From contig NZ_OY762267.1 of assembly GCF_963665245.1 (NCBI RefSeq), forward strand, positions 1,736,001 to 1,800,000: a stretch of DNA of 64,000 bases, in the 5' to 3' direction. This document shows positions 9,075 to 18,320 of this stretch, piece by piece. The position numbers were made by a program, and so were the translations under genes. The stretch comes from an uncultured Paludibaculum sp. Its GTDB lineage: Bacteria > Acidobacteriota > Terriglobia > Bryobacterales > Bryobacteraceae. The notes beneath the pieces are model-generated. The model was not told the origin of the DNA. It did not search any database and saw only the letters and a list, made by a program, of their open reading frames with translations. The stretch's first letter is position 1; each line of letters begins with the position of its first letter.

Positions 9075-9899
9075 ATGTCAGACCCAAGCAGTCCATCCGC
9101 TGGGGAGAAATTCCAGCGACTGGTTGAGATCATGGCCCGCCTCCGCGCACCGGATGGATGCCCGTGGGATCGCGAACAGAATTACGACTCCATCAAGCCC
9201 TACACCCTCGAGGAAACCTATGAGGTGATGGACGCCATCGACCGGCGCGATTTTCCCGCCCTGGCCGAGGAGTTGGGCGATCTCACTCTCCAGGTCGTCT
9301 TCTACGCCCAGATGGCGGAGGAAGAAGGCTTGTTCACCGTGGGCGATTCCCTGGATGCCATCAACGAGAAGCTCGTCCGCCGGCATCCCCATGTCTTCGG
9401 TACAGGCGACGCCAGGACCTCTGAGCAGGTACTACGCCGCTGGGATGAAATCAAGCAGCAGGAAAAGAAGGACAAAGGCGAAAAGCCCAAGGGCCTGCTG
9501 GACACTGTTCTGAAAGCTCAACCCGCGTTGACCGAAGCCGCTCAGATCTCGCGCAAGGCCGCCGCAGCCGGCTTCGACTGGCCGGAGATCGACCAGGTTT
9601 TGGATAAGGTACGCGAGGAACTGGATGAACTGGCCGAAGCCCGCGGCCGGCAGAATACCGAGGACGTGGAAGGGGAGATCGGCGACCTGCTCTTCACCCT
9701 GGTCAACGTCGCCCGCTTTCTGAAGGTGGATCCGGAACAGGCGCTGCGTCGCACCAATACCAAGTTCCGCCAGCGATTCGGGCATGTAGAGCGGGAACTC
9801 GCGGCACGAGGCCGCGACTTTTCGCAATCGAATCTCGAGGAGATGGAAGCACTGTGGCAGGAAGCCAAGACAAACGGCCCATCGAACTCCGCCACCTGA
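9075..9899 (+). CDS. mazG: nucleoside triphosphate pyrophosphohydrolase MazG
   Basis: The 274-residue protein matches full-length two-domain MazG, which hydrolyses (d)NTPs to monophosphates and pyrophosphate and cleans aberrant nucleotides. The N-terminal MazG domain has LRAPDGCPWDREQ, the metal-binding EETYEVMDAI helix and EELGDLTLQVVFYAQ. A second MazG domain follows with EELDELAEA and EGEIGDLLFTLVNVARF. A longer open frame exists upstream, but ATG 9075 is favoured because family homology begins there. Its 3' end overlaps the next gene by 46 bases, marking it as the first gene of a plus-strand operon. Confidence 0.95.
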   Translation: MSDPSSPSAGEKFQRLVEIMARLRAPDGCPWDREQNYDSIKPYTLEETYEVMDAIDRRDFPALAEELGDLTLQVVFYAQMAEEEGLFTVGDSLDAINEKLVRRHPHVFGTGDARTSEQVLRRWDEIKQQEKKDKGEKPKGLLDTVLKAQPALTEAAQISRKAAAAGFDWPEIDQVLDKVREELDELAEARGRQNTEDVEGEIGDLLFTLVNVARFLKVDPEQALRRTNTKFRQRFGHVERELAARGRDFSQSNLEEMEALWQEAKTNGPSNSAT

Positions 9900-10612
9900 C
9901 CTCTTTGCCCGACCTGGGCGAAGCCGTCCGGCTGCAGAAGGAGATCTGGGGCTTTGAGGATATCGAACTGTTGCCGCAACGCCTGTTCGTGGTCGCTACC
10001 AAGGTAGGCGGCCAGGTTATTGGCGCCTTTGACGGTGACCGCATGATCGCATTTCTGCTGGCCATTCCCGGCCTGAAGCGCGGCGATACCGTGTATCTGC
10101 ACGGCCACATGATGGGTGTGCTGGAGCCCTACCGGAACCTGGGTGTTGGCCGTATGCTGAAGCTGAAGCAGCGCGAGGAAGCCCAGGCGCGCGGCATCGG
10201 TCTGGTGGAGTGGACCTTCGATCCTCTGGAAATCAAGAACGCCTACTTCAACATGGAGCGACTGGGCGCCGTCGTCCGTCGTTTCGTGCTGAATCAGTAT
10301 GGCACCACGACATCGCACCTGCACGGCGGCCTACCCACCGATCGTTGCGTGGCGGAGTGGTATATCGCCAGCGATCGCGTCAACCGCATTGTGGATGGGC
10401 AGCCCTACGAGCGGCCCCCCGTGCTGGAACGGATTCCCGTTCCCTCGGACATCGCGCATATTCGAGCCACCGACCCGCGCCGCGCGCGCCACATTCAGGC
10501 CGGCGTCAGCGACCGCTTCCTGGAGTATTTCGACCGCGGCCTGGCCGTCATCGGATTTGAGAAAACGCCGGAATTCGGCACCTATCTTCTAGGACCATGG
10601 GATTCAAAATAG
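9854..10612 (+). CDS. GNAT-superfamily acetyltransferase, COG3375-like
   Basis: The 252-residue protein starts with GTG inside the end of mazG, after a GGAGATGG stretch. It has a GNAT core with YLHGHMMGVLEPYRNLGVGRML as the acetyl-CoA loop region and WTFDPLEIKNAYFNMERLGA, a signature of the COG3375 predicted acetyltransferases. A second half (about 165-252) belongs to the same family. It overlaps the following enolase-superfamily gene by 16 bases. COG3375 genes are repeatedly found beside N-acylamino-acid racemases, so an N-acyl amino acid role is a reasonable inference; no substrate is proven. Confidence 0.85.
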   Translation: MAGSQDKRPIELRHLTSLPDLGEAVRLQKEIWGFEDIELLPQRLFVVATKVGGQVIGAFDGDRMIAFLLAIPGLKRGDTVYLHGHMMGVLEPYRNLGVGRMLKLKQREEAQARGIGLVEWTFDPLEIKNAYFNMERLGAVVRRFVLNQYGTTTSHLHGGLPTDRCVAEWYIASDRVNRIVDGQPYERPPVLERIPVPSDIAHIRATDPRRARHIQAGVSDRFLEYFDRGLAVIGFEKTPEFGTYLLGPWDSK

Positions 10613-11718
10613 AAAACATCCGCCTCCACTGGATCGAAATGCCGTTGGTGCATTTCTTCGAAACCAGCTTTGGGCGTACCTATTCGCGCCAGATGATTCT
10701 GGTGGAAGTCACGTGCGGGGGCGTCTCCGGTTGGGGTGAAGTCACCTGCGGCGAGCACCCCTATTACAACGAGGAATGGACCGAAGGCGCATGGGAGCTC
10801 CTCAACGCCTACATCGTTCCCTCGGTGCTGGGCAAGGGCTTTGAGGCCGCGTCGGAGGTGGGTCAATGCACGGCCGGCATGAAGGGCCACCGCATGACGC
10901 GCGGCGGACTCGAAGCCGCCTGCTGGGACCTGGAAGCCCGGCTGGCCGGCATCCCGCTCTGGAAACTGATCGGCGGCGGGGCGCGCACCGAGATCCCCTG
11001 CGGAGTCTCCATCGGTATTCAGGACACGGTTGCTCAACTTCTAGGGAAGATCCATACGGAAGTCGATGCCGGCTACCAGCGCATCAAGATGAAGATGAAG
11101 CCCGGCTGGGACGTCGAGGTCATCCGCGAGGTGCGGCGCGAGTTCCCCGGCATCCTGCTGATGGCAGACGCCAACTCGGCCTACACCCTGGCCGATATCG
11201 AGCATCTCAAGAAGCTCGACGAGTTCAACCTGATGATGATCGAGCAGCCGCTCTCACACGATGAGATCATCGATCACGCTCAGCTCCAGGCCGCGCTGAA
11301 CACCCCCATCTGCCTGGACGAGTGCATCCGCACGGCCCATCACGCCGAACAGGCCATCCGGCTGAAGGCCGGCCGCATCATCAACATCAAGCTGGGCCGC
11401 GTGGGCGGCTTCGCCGAAGCGAAGAAGGTCCACGACATCTGCCACCAGAACGGCATTCCCGTCTGGTGTGGCGGCATGCTGGAAAGTGGCATCGGCCGCG
11501 CCCACAACATCGCGCTCGCGACTCTGCCCAACTTCGTCCTGCCGGGCGATGTTTCGGCCAGCCGCCGCTATTGGAAGCGTGACATCATCGACCCCTGGGT
11601 GGAAGTGACCGCCCGCGGCACGATTGTCACCGGCAATGGGCCGGGTTTCGGTTACCACCTCGATCTCGATTTCCTGGAGAGCGTCCGCACCCGGCAGGAA
11701 AGCTACGCGGCTCAGTGA
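10597..11718 (+). CDS. enolase-superfamily N-acylamino acid racemase / o-succinylbenzoate synthase
   Basis: The 373-residue protein has the capping domain (IENIRLHWIEMPLVHFFETS) and TIM-barrel of the NAAAR/OSBS branch (MenC type 2). Expected catalytic and metal residues are visible: the KxK motif in RIKMKMKPGW, Asp in LLMADANSAY, Glu in MMIEQPL, Asp-Glu in CLDECIR, and the opposite Lys in IINIKLGRVGG. It either racemises N-acyl amino acids or dehydrates SHCHC in menaquinone synthesis, and many members do both. The flanking GNAT and exporters rather than men genes favour the amino-acid role. It overlaps both neighbours. Confidence 0.92.
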   Translation: MGFKIENIRLHWIEMPLVHFFETSFGRTYSRQMILVEVTCGGVSGWGEVTCGEHPYYNEEWTEGAWELLNAYIVPSVLGKGFEAASEVGQCTAGMKGHRMTRGGLEAACWDLEARLAGIPLWKLIGGGARTEIPCGVSIGIQDTVAQLLGKIHTEVDAGYQRIKMKMKPGWDVEVIREVRREFPGILLMADANSAYTLADIEHLKKLDEFNLMMIEQPLSHDEIIDHAQLQAALNTPICLDECIRTAHHAEQAIRLKAGRIINIKLGRVGGFAEAKKVHDICHQNGIPVWCGGMLESGIGRAHNIALATLPNFVLPGDVSASRRYWKRDIIDPWVEVTARGTIVTGNGPGFGYHLDLDFLESVRTRQESYAAQ

Positions 11719-12605
11719 CCCCCTCCCGGCAGCGGCTCTACGGCCTGGTTTCGCTCATGACGCTGGTCTGGAGCCTCAACTACATCGTCGCCAAGTACGC
11801 CTTGCGTGCGTTCCCTCCCCTGGTGATCGGCCCCCTGCGGGCCGTCACCGCGGCCGTTCTGCTGGTCCCCATTCTGCTTTGGATGAAGAGCCGCCAGAGC
11901 GAACGGACTGAGCCCTGGGCCCTCAAGGAAATCACCTCGCTCTGCGTGTTGGGCATCTTCGGCATCACGCTCAACCAGGTTCTATTCGTCGTCGGGATGA
12001 ACCGCACCAGCGTCGCTCACGCGGCTCTGATGATCGCCACCACACCTCTTCAGGTGATGTTGATGGCCGCCTTCCGGGGTCAGGAGCGGATCACCGCCTA
12101 TAAGCTCGCCGGCATGGGCACGGCCATTGGCGGCATCGCCGTGCTCAACCTGGCGCCCGGCGGCAGCGCCCAGGGCGCGTCGTTCTACGGTGACGCGTTT
12201 GTCTTCCTCGCGGCCTTCTCCTTCGCGTTCTATACCGTCTTCGGCAAGGAGCTCGCGCGCCGGCACGACAGCATGACCGTGAATGCGTTTGGTTACAGCG
12301 CCGGCGCACTGGCCGGAGCCCCGTTGCTGCTCTGGCAGTCGGCGGACTTCAAGTACGCGGAGGTACCCTGGTCCGGCTGGTGGGCCCTTGCCTACATGGC
12401 GCTGCTCTCCTCCATCGCCTGCTATCTGATCTACTCGTACGCCCTGAATCACCTGCCGGCCTCCCGCGTAGCCGCGTTCTCCTACATCCAACCAGTGGTT
12501 GCGGCGCTGGCCGGACTCGCCATCCTGCGTGAACCCATTACACCCGGCGTCGCCACCGGCGGGCTGCTGGTGCTCAGCGGCGTCTGGCTCACCGGGAAAA
12601 GGTAG
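11715..12605 (+). CDS. EamA/DMT-family transporter
   Basis: The 296-residue inner-membrane protein has ten hydrophobic segments as two EamA repeats (LVWSLNYIVAKYALRAFPPL at the start and WWALAYMALLSSIACYLIYS in the second half, with repeat end VAALAGLAILREPITPGVA). These are drug/metabolite exporters, often for amino acids or their derivatives. Its GTG start overlaps the stop of the racemase gene (GTGA), so translation is coupled. Together with the upstream GNAT and racemase it suggests production and export of an acylated amino-acid-like compound. The substrate is inferred only from context. Confidence 0.9.
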   Translation: MTPSRQRLYGLVSLMTLVWSLNYIVAKYALRAFPPLVIGPLRAVTAAVLLVPILLWMKSRQSERTEPWALKEITSLCVLGIFGITLNQVLFVVGMNRTSVAHAALMIATTPLQVMLMAAFRGQERITAYKLAGMGTAIGGIAVLNLAPGGSAQGASFYGDAFVFLAAFSFAFYTVFGKELARRHDSMTVNAFGYSAGALAGAPLLLWQSADFKYAEVPWSGWWALAYMALLSSIACYLIYSYALNHLPASRVAAFSYIQPVVAALAGLAILREPITPGVATGGLLVLSGVWLTGKR

Positions 12606-12611
12606 CGCACC

Positions 12612-13910
12612 ATGGCCGGCTTTCTCCAACTGTTACGGAACAACCGGAATTATCGCTGCACCTGGTTGGGCCAAGTGGTCAGCGAGGTCGGCGACAACTT
12701 CAACAACATCGCCGTCTTTGCGCTTGTGATGGATCAAACCCACTCCGGGCTGGCCATCAGTGCTGTCATGCTCGCCCGCGCGGTCGGGATGATCACCGCC
12801 GGGCCCGTCGCCGGCGTCGTGCTCGACCGCGTCGATCGCCGCAAGGCCATGATCTGCAGCGATCTCGTCCGCGCGGCCATCGCCATGTGCTTCCTCTTCT
12901 GCACCGGACAGCGGAGCACAGGTTTACTGATCTTCCTCAGCGCCCTGCTCATGTTCGCGTCGCCGTTTTTCACCAGCGGACGCGCGTCCATCCTGCCCGT
13001 GATCGCCAGCAAAGAGGAGCTCCACACCGCCAACTCGCTCACCCAGACCACGCAGTGGACCTCGGTCGCCATCGGTGCGTTCCTGGGCGGTGCCACGGCC
13101 AAGGGCCTCGGCTACGATGTGGCGTTCGCCTTCAACGCGATGTCGTTTCTCGTCTCGGCCGCCTGCATTTCCCTGCTCCGAGTGCCCCACAGCGGCAGCT
13201 TCAAAGCCGAGCGCCGCGACCTGAGCAAAGACCGTGTGGCGCGCCCCTGGCAGGAGTACCGCGCTGGGCTCTCCTATATGAAGCGCACGCCGCTCATCCT
13301 GGCCATCGCCCTGGTCGGCGTGGGCTGGGCCACCGGCGGCGGAGCGGCCCAAATCCTGTTCAGCCTCTTCGGCGAGGTCGTCTTCCGCCGTGGAGCGCAA
13401 GGCATCGGCGAGGTGTGGGGCGCGGCCGGCATCGGCCTCATCGTCGGTGGCGTGGTGGCCAACGTCTGGGGCAAACGGCTGCGGTTCGAAGCCTACAAGT
13501 GGTTGATCGTCGGCTGCTACATCGTCCATGGCGGCGCCTATGTATTCTTCAGTCTCAGCCGCAACTACCTGCTGGCGCTCTTCTTCATCGGCCTGTCGCG
13601 GGCCGCGGTCGCGGTGAGCTCGGTCATGAACTTCACACAGATGCTGCGCCATGTGCCGGATGAGTTCCGCGGCCGTGTGTTCTCCACCATGGAATCGATG
13701 GTCTGGGCGACGATGATGATCTCGATGCTCGCTGCCGGGCTTGCGTCGGAGACCGTGGATCCACGCATCATCGGAGTAGTGGCCGGCGTCCTCAGCACAT
13801 CCACTGCGCTAGGCTGGGGTTGGGCACAGGCGCGTGGACTGCTGCCCGAGCCCGCTCTGTCCGGTGTCGATCCCGAGGACGTCGAGGTGCACAGCGAAAC
13901 CAGTGTCTGA
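12612..13910 (+). CDS. MFS transporter, EntS/MFS_3-like
   Basis: The 432-residue protein has 12 predicted transmembrane helices and opens with FLQLLRNNRNYRCTWLGQVV, typical of the MFS_3 (EntS-like) efflux group. The MFS motif A appears as VVLDRVDRRKAM after helix 2. The second half contains RGAQGIGEVWGAAGIGLIVG and a cytoplasmic tail rich in acidic residues. It follows the DMT gene by six bases and overlaps the next reductase gene by eight, so it belongs to the same operon. Efflux of a siderophore-like or other small molecule is the family role; the actual substrate is unknown. Confidence 0.9.
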   Translation: MAGFLQLLRNNRNYRCTWLGQVVSEVGDNFNNIAVFALVMDQTHSGLAISAVMLARAVGMITAGPVAGVVLDRVDRRKAMICSDLVRAAIAMCFLFCTGQRSTGLLIFLSALLMFASPFFTSGRASILPVIASKEELHTANSLTQTTQWTSVAIGAFLGGATAKGLGYDVAFAFNAMSFLVSAACISLLRVPHSGSFKAERRDLSKDRVARPWQEYRAGLSYMKRTPLILAIALVGVGWATGGGAAQILFSLFGEVVFRRGAQGIGEVWGAAGIGLIVGGVVANVWGKRLRFEAYKWLIVGCYIVHGGAYVFFSLSRNYLLALFFIGLSRAAVAVSSVMNFTQMLRHVPDEFRGRVFSTMESMVWATMMISMLAAGLASETVDPRIIGVVAGVLSTSTALGWGWAQARGLLPEPALSGVDPEDVEVHSETSV

Positions 13911-14631
13911 GCTCACCGGCAAGGTAATCCTGATCACCGGCGCGGCCAAACGCATCGGCCGGGCGATCGCATTGCGGCTGCACGCCGAGGGCGCGCGCGT
14001 GCTGATCCACTACGGCGGGTCGGAGCGCGAGGCGCGCCAGACGGCGGCCGAGTGCGGCGATGCCCCGCTTTTCCAGGCCAACCTGGAAAGCGTCGACGAA
14101 ATCAGGCACATGTTCACCTCGATCGAGAACCAGTTGGGCCGTCTGGATGGACTGGTGAACAACGCGGCTCGCTTCACCAGGATCCCGGCTCTCGAAGTCA
14201 CCGAAGCCGACTGGGACTTCATCCATTCCGTCAACCTGAAGTCGTACTTCTTCTGCACTCAGCAGGCAGCGCTACTCATGCAGCGCAATTCAGGGGGCCA
14301 AGGCCGCATCGTCAACATCAGCTCCATGGGTGCGTTCATGACTTGGCCGGAGCATGTCCACTACAGCGCCTCAAAGGCTGGAGTGGTTTCCCTCACCCGA
14401 GGCTTCGCCAAGGCCTTGGCTCCAGGCATCACGGTGAACTCGGTGGCGCCCGGGGTGATCCCGTTCGAGGAGAAGGACGATCCGGCCATCGTAGCTTTGG
14501 CCAGATCGACGCCGGCGCGGCAGCCCGGCACCGGCGAGGACATCGCCGATGCAGTGGTCTACTTCCTGAAAGCCTCCAACTTCATTACCGGCCAGGTCCT
14601 GCAGGTGGACGGCGGCATGGGCCTGCGCTGA
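13903..14631 (+). CDS. SDR-family oxidoreductase (pteridine-reductase/FabG-like)
   Basis: The 242-residue protein is a classical short-chain dehydrogenase. It shows the NAD(P) motif TGAAKRIG, NNAARF, the catalytic Ser/Tyr/Lys set (INISSMG-type strand and HYSASKAG), and the C-terminal GQVLQVDGGMGLR. The AKRIG form of the glycine motif and the Arg suggest NADPH and resemble pteridine reductases (FolM/PTR1). FabG-like activity is equally possible. GTG 13903 is chosen as start: conserved sequence begins there and it overlaps the MFS stop. It is the last gene of the operon and ends seven bases from a convergent gene. Confidence 0.9.
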   Translation: MSELTGKVILITGAAKRIGRAIALRLHAEGARVLIHYGGSEREARQTAAECGDAPLFQANLESVDEIRHMFTSIENQLGRLDGLVNNAARFTRIPALEVTEADWDFIHSVNLKSYFFCTQQAALLMQRNSGGQGRIVNISSMGAFMTWPEHVHYSASKAGVVSLTRGFAKALAPGITVNSVAPGVIPFEEKDDPAIVALARSTPARQPGTGEDIADAVVYFLKASNFITGQVLQVDGGMGLR

Positions 14632-14638
14632 ACACAGG

Positions 14639-15184
14639 TCACGCTTCCGGCAGGCGGGTCTGTTGTTGGTCCGAGTAGTAACGCGCCAGCCGCCGATGGA
14701 ACTCCGTCTCGTCGTAGAGGTCGTTCACAGCCAAGCGGGCCTCCAGAGCCAGCATGACGGCCGCAATCAACATGCAACAGGCACCGCCGATGCCAAAGAA
14801 CACCGGAACCCAGTACACCCAAACCAGGGTAAAGGTCGAGGCCAACCCGATGGCGACGCTGGTGCAGACGTAGTTGACGGCGGCGAGGTACAACAGCGTC
14901 AGAGCGCGTTGGATCAGATTGAGCCGCCGCCCCTGGAGCTTAATCTCGCCCCGATGATGCTCGATGCGTTCCTCACGCAGCGCCACGTCGAGCGTGCTCT
15001 GCGACATCTCATCCAACTGGTGCGACAGGGACCGCATGCGGTCGACAATGCGCGCGAGCCGGTTCGAAGTCGAAAGAATGAACGTACCGCAAGCCGACAG
15101 CAACAAGGCCGGGGTGATCATGGCGGCCAGGACGTTCAACGCCGTGCCCAGGTTCGTTACGTTCAGTTGGATGTGAGGCCACAT
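14639..15184 (-). CDS. DUF2721 membrane protein
   Basis: The 181-residue protein has an N-terminal hydrophobic helix (LAAMITPALLLSACGTFIL) followed by STSNRLARIVDRMRSL, the hallmark of DUF2721. A charged cytoplasmic helix region comes next (about 50-90), then two further membrane helices (LLYLAAVNYVCTSVAIGLAS and PVFFGIGGACCMLIAAVMLA). The family is widespread, of unknown function, and small. It is convergent with the SDR gene, so no co-regulation is implied. Confidence 0.88.
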   Translation of the reverse strand: MWPHIQLNVTNLGTALNVLAAMITPALLLSACGTFILSTSNRLARIVDRMRSLSHQLDEMSQSTLDVALREERIEHHRGEIKLQGRRLNLIQRALTLLYLAAVNYVCTSVAIGLASTFTLVWVYWVPVFFGIGGACCMLIAAVMLALEARLAVNDLYDETEFHRRLARYYSDQQQTRLPEA

Positions 15185-15236
15185 ACGAATTCACTCATTG
15201 TCTCAAGTTCGGCCTCCCTTCTCCGATACGGGTGGT

Positions 15237-15557
15237 GTGACGAGCCTGCTGCACAACGCGAAGACGCTGCTGGAAACAGCCGCCGGATCCGTGGAAGCAG
15301 GCCTGGAAGCCGGGGAGTGGACTTTCTTCGTGGGACCGGAAGGCGGCCTTCAGATGATAGCGGGCGCAGAGCATGCCCTGGCCAGCCTGACTAGCGATCG
15401 CGGAGCCACGGCTGCCTGGCGGGTGAGCCGGGAACGCGGGAGGGTTCGTGTGGAGGGGCTCAGTGGCAGTGATCGCTGCATGTTGGAGTCGCGGCCATCG
15501 AACGGAGCCATGCGCCGAGTGGTCAGCGATCTGAGGTTGTATGAGATGGCGGCCTGA
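15237..15557 (+). CDS. small conserved-type hypothetical protein
   Basis: A soluble protein of about 106 residues begins VTSLLHNAKTLLETAAGSVE and contains EWTFFVGPEGGLQMIAGAEH, RGATAAWRVSRERGRVRVEG and a basic C-terminus. Codon use is strongly biased to G/C at third positions, as in neighbouring genes, which supports real coding. The frame is open from TTG 15198, but GTG 15237 gives a more natural start. It is divergent from the DUF2721 gene. No domain is recognised; it may be a small regulatory or accessory factor. Confidence 0.6.
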   Translation: MTSLLHNAKTLLETAAGSVEAGLEAGEWTFFVGPEGGLQMIAGAEHALASLTSDRGATAAWRVSRERGRVRVEGLSGSDRCMLESRPSNGAMRRVVSDLRLYEMAA

Positions 15558-15794
15558 GCTTGGAGATTCACTCGCCAATTGCCAGGACGGAGCGCGCCCA
15601 GCCGGGGCGTTGATTGGCAACATGAGCCAGCTTCTCATCAATGATCCAGAATTGGCAGCGGGTCATCGTGCGGATTGCAGACGGTGTCGTCCATTGTCTC
15701 CGAGCGCCGACCACTCGGGAGTTGGCGACTTTAGCTCTACACTGCGCCGTTGACGGGCATTTGATACAGCGTTCAGAACTACCCGACTTTATCG

Positions 15795-16380
15795 CTAATC
15801 AGGAGGCTGTGCCAGATCGTCGGCTTTCATGCCAGTATCGACTTTCGCGGTGATCGTCTCTATGTCCGCTACGAGCTGGCCGGCATGATAGTTGAGGATG
15901 TGCTTTGGCAGCTTCAGGCCGTCCAGAACAATCCACTCTTCTATTCTGGCCTGGCTCCCCTTGGCAAGTACGCCGGCAGGTTTGCACAGCTCTCCGGAAC
16001 GAAGGGGGAGCCACGTGTTGCTGTCGAGTTGAAGTTCGGTGATATTGGCCGGATCGCTCTTATCTACAAGGCGCAGCGTGTTCGGCGCACAAACACTCAC
16101 CTCGTAGTCTTCTGCCCGCCAGAGACTCAACCAAAATCCTCGGACTTCCTTTCGCACCATGGCGAGCTCAGGCCCTTTGAGAGCGAAGATCGGCGTATCT
16201 CTAAACTTTGCCATGTCAGCGAAGCTACCCCAACCCGACTTCCCGTCGAAATAAAACCGGGTGTGGAGGACTTGCTCTTTGGAGACGTGCATATCCTGGT
16301 CTTTGCGAAATTGGTAGGGGAGAATAACGCGCTCTCGGCGTATCGCGAACCCCGCTTCGTGACCGGCCCCATCCCATACT
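15795..16380 (-). pseudogene. 3' fragment of an exported protein gene split by an insertion sequence
   Basis: This fragment encodes the C-terminal 194 residues of a protein reading, from the IS edge, VWDGAGHEAGFAIRRERV, then YFDGKSGWGSFADMAKFRD, and LPKHILNYHAGQLVADIETI near the end. The 5' part, with signal peptide, lies beyond the IS at 18337-18490. Joining the parts after removing the IS and one 8-bp flank gives an uninterrupted 243-residue frame (732 bases with stop). The family resembles exported proteins of unknown role common in Solibacter-type genomes, similar in pattern to outer-membrane-lipoprotein-sorting-like folds. The gene is now almost certainly inactive. Confidence 0.8.
16373..16380. 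repeat. left copy of probable imperfect target-site duplication
   Basis: CCCATACT abuts the left IS end. The right flank at 18337-18344 is CCTTTACT, matching at six of eight positions. Counting one copy restores the frame of the disrupted gene, which supports an 8-bp duplication with later changes, although chance similarity cannot be excluded. Confidence 0.5.
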
Positions 16381-16396
16381 CTAGCCCGAAGTTCCA
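16381..16396 (+). repeat. left terminal inverted repeat of the IS1634-like element
   Basis: The sequence CTAGCCCGAAGTTCCA is the exact reverse complement of the right end at 18321-18336. The similarity continues weakly inward (CTGAAATAG on the left against CTGCCAATAG on the right). Confidence 0.88.
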
Positions 16397-16519
16397 GGCC
16401 CTGAAATAGCCCAACGCCTTCTGGTTCAGTCATGTAAGGTGATTTCGAGGTTACATTTGTAGCCACTAAATATGTCAGATACCCCTTGCCTTCCTTTCCT
16501 CTCTCCCTTATAATTGGCC

Positions 16520-18253
16520 ATGCCATCCAGAACCGGACGGGTTCATGTGGCCACCACTTCCCGGACCTACAAAGGCAAACTCTACCAGACCCACTTGCTC
16601 CGCCGCACCTTCCGCGTCGGCTCCCAGGTCCGCCACGAAACCCTCGGCAACATCTCCCACCTGCCGCCCGATCTCATCGACCTCATCCGCCGCTCCCTTG
16701 CCGGTGAACAGTTCCTGCCGGCCTCGCAGGCTTTCCTCGTCGAACGCAACCTCCCTCACGGCCATGTCCAGGCCGTGCTCGGCTCCATGTATCGCCTCGG
16801 CCTCGATTCGCTGCTGGCCTCTAAACCCTGCCGCGAGCGCGACCTCGTTCTCGCTATGATCGCCGAACGTCTTCTGCACCCCTGCTCCAAACTCGCCACC
16901 ACTCGCCTTTGGCACACCACCACTCTGGCCGAGGAACTCGGTGTCGCCGACGCCACCGAAGACGACTTGTACCAGGCCATGGACTGGCTGCTGGCCCGTC
17001 AGTCGCACATCGAAAAGAAACTCGCCCAGCGTCATCTCCACGACGGCTCCCTGGTGCTCTATGACGTCAGCAGCAGTTACTACGAAGGCCACACCTGCCC
17101 CTTGGCACGACTCGGCCACAACCGCGACGGAAAGAAGGGACTGCCCATCATCGTCTACGGCCTGCTGACCGACAGTGAAGGCCGCCCCGTGGCCGTCGAC
17201 GTTTATCCCGGCAATACCGGCGATCCCACCACCGTTCCCGATCAAGTGGATAAGCTCCGCCAACGTTTCGGCCTGTCCCGCGTGGTTCTGGTGGGCGACC
17301 GCGGCATGCTCACCGAAACGCAGATCGGCCAACTCAAACAGCATCCCGGACTCGGCTGGATCTCCGCCCTCCGCGGACCGGCGATTGGCGAACTGGTTGA
17401 CGGCGGAAGCCTGCAACTGTCCCTGTTCGACGAAACCAATCTGGCCGAGATCACTTCGCCCGCCTATCCCGGCGAGCGCCTGGTGGCCTGCTTCAATCCG
17501 CTGCTGGCCGACGAGCGCCGGCGGAAGCGAGGCGAGCTGATCGAGGCCACCGAGAAGGAGTTGGCGAAGATCGCGGCCCAGGTCAAGCGCCGCACGCGCA
17601 CTCCGCTCAGTGAGGCCGAGATCGCGCTGAAGACCGGCAAGGTCTTGAACCGCTACAAGGTCGCCAAACACTTCGAGCTCAACATCGCCGATGGCGTCTT
17701 CGCCTGGACCCGGCGAGAGGAATCGATCCGGCGCGAAAGCCAACTGGACGGCGTCTACGTGGTGCGCACCAGCGAGCCCGAGAGCCGTTGCTCGGCCCCG
17801 GACGCGGTACGCCGCTACAAGAGCCTGGCGCAGGTGGAGCGCGCCTTCCGCAGTCTGAAAGGAATGGATCTGCGAATCCGCCCCATCCATCACCGCACCG
17901 AGGACCATGTGCGGGCGCACATTCTGCTCTGTATGCTGGCCTTCTATGTGGAGTGGCACATGCGCAGAGATCTGGCTCCTTTGCTGTTTCAGGATGAGGA
18001 ACTCAGCCGAGATCGAACTCGCCGCGATCCGGTTGCGCCGGCTGAGTGCTCGGCTTCGGCTCAGCGGAAGAAGTTGGAACGTGTCACCGCCGATGGCTTC
18101 CCCGTCCACAGCTTCGAGACTCTGTTGCGAGAGCTTGCCACGCGCTGCCGCAACACCTGCCGCATTCCTTCCGACCCAAGCGCCACAACCTTCCAGCAAC
18201 TCACCGAACCCACTGCTTTGCAAGCCCGTGCCCTCCGACTCCTGGGTCTGTAG
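16520..18253 (+). CDS. IS1634-family DDE transposase
   Basis: The 577-residue transposase has the RNase-H-like DDE core split by a long insertion, as in the IS1634/IS4 group. First Asp is in LVLYDVSSSYYEG, second in VVLVGDRGMLTE, and Glu in AQVERAFRSLKGMDLRIRP. An N-terminal beta-rich DNA-binding region (VHVATTSRTYKGKLYQTHLL) and a C-terminal tail follow the usual plan. ATG 16520 is preferred over TTG 16514 because it starts at the conserved region. No frameshift or stop is seen. Confidence 0.93.
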   Translation: MPSRTGRVHVATTSRTYKGKLYQTHLLRRTFRVGSQVRHETLGNISHLPPDLIDLIRRSLAGEQFLPASQAFLVERNLPHGHVQAVLGSMYRLGLDSLLASKPCRERDLVLAMIAERLLHPCSKLATTRLWHTTTLAEELGVADATEDDLYQAMDWLLARQSHIEKKLAQRHLHDGSLVLYDVSSSYYEGHTCPLARLGHNRDGKKGLPIIVYGLLTDSEGRPVAVDVYPGNTGDPTTVPDQVDKLRQRFGLSRVVLVGDRGMLTETQIGQLKQHPGLGWISALRGPAIGELVDGGSLQLSLFDETNLAEITSPAYPGERLVACFNPLLADERRRKRGELIEATEKELAKIAAQVKRRTRTPLSEAEIALKTGKVLNRYKVAKHFELNIADGVFAWTRREESIRRESQLDGVYVVRTSEPESRCSAPDAVRRYKSLAQVERAFRSLKGMDLRIRPIHHRTEDHVRAHILLCMLAFYVEWHMRRDLAPLLFQDEELSRDRTRRDPVAPAECSASAQRKKLERVTADGFPVHSFETLLRELATRCRNTCRIPSDPSATTFQQLTEPTALQARALRLLGL

Positions 18254-18320
18254 CCAGAAACAGGAAGACCAGTTCTGCCTCTTCCACCGTCATATCAGTC
18301 AGATAGTGCCTATTGGCAGA

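Noticed and set aside
16508..18223. 571-codon minus-strand frame opposite the transposase
   Set aside because: Antisense shadow of a conserved DDE transposase gene in GC-rich DNA; no domain is recognisable.
16474..18305. GTCAGATA repeated at 16474 and 18298, considered as IS target-site duplication
   Set aside because: It lies inside the better supported 16-bp inverted repeats, has no terminal repeats next to it, and joining the gene there creates stop codons and a frame mismatch.
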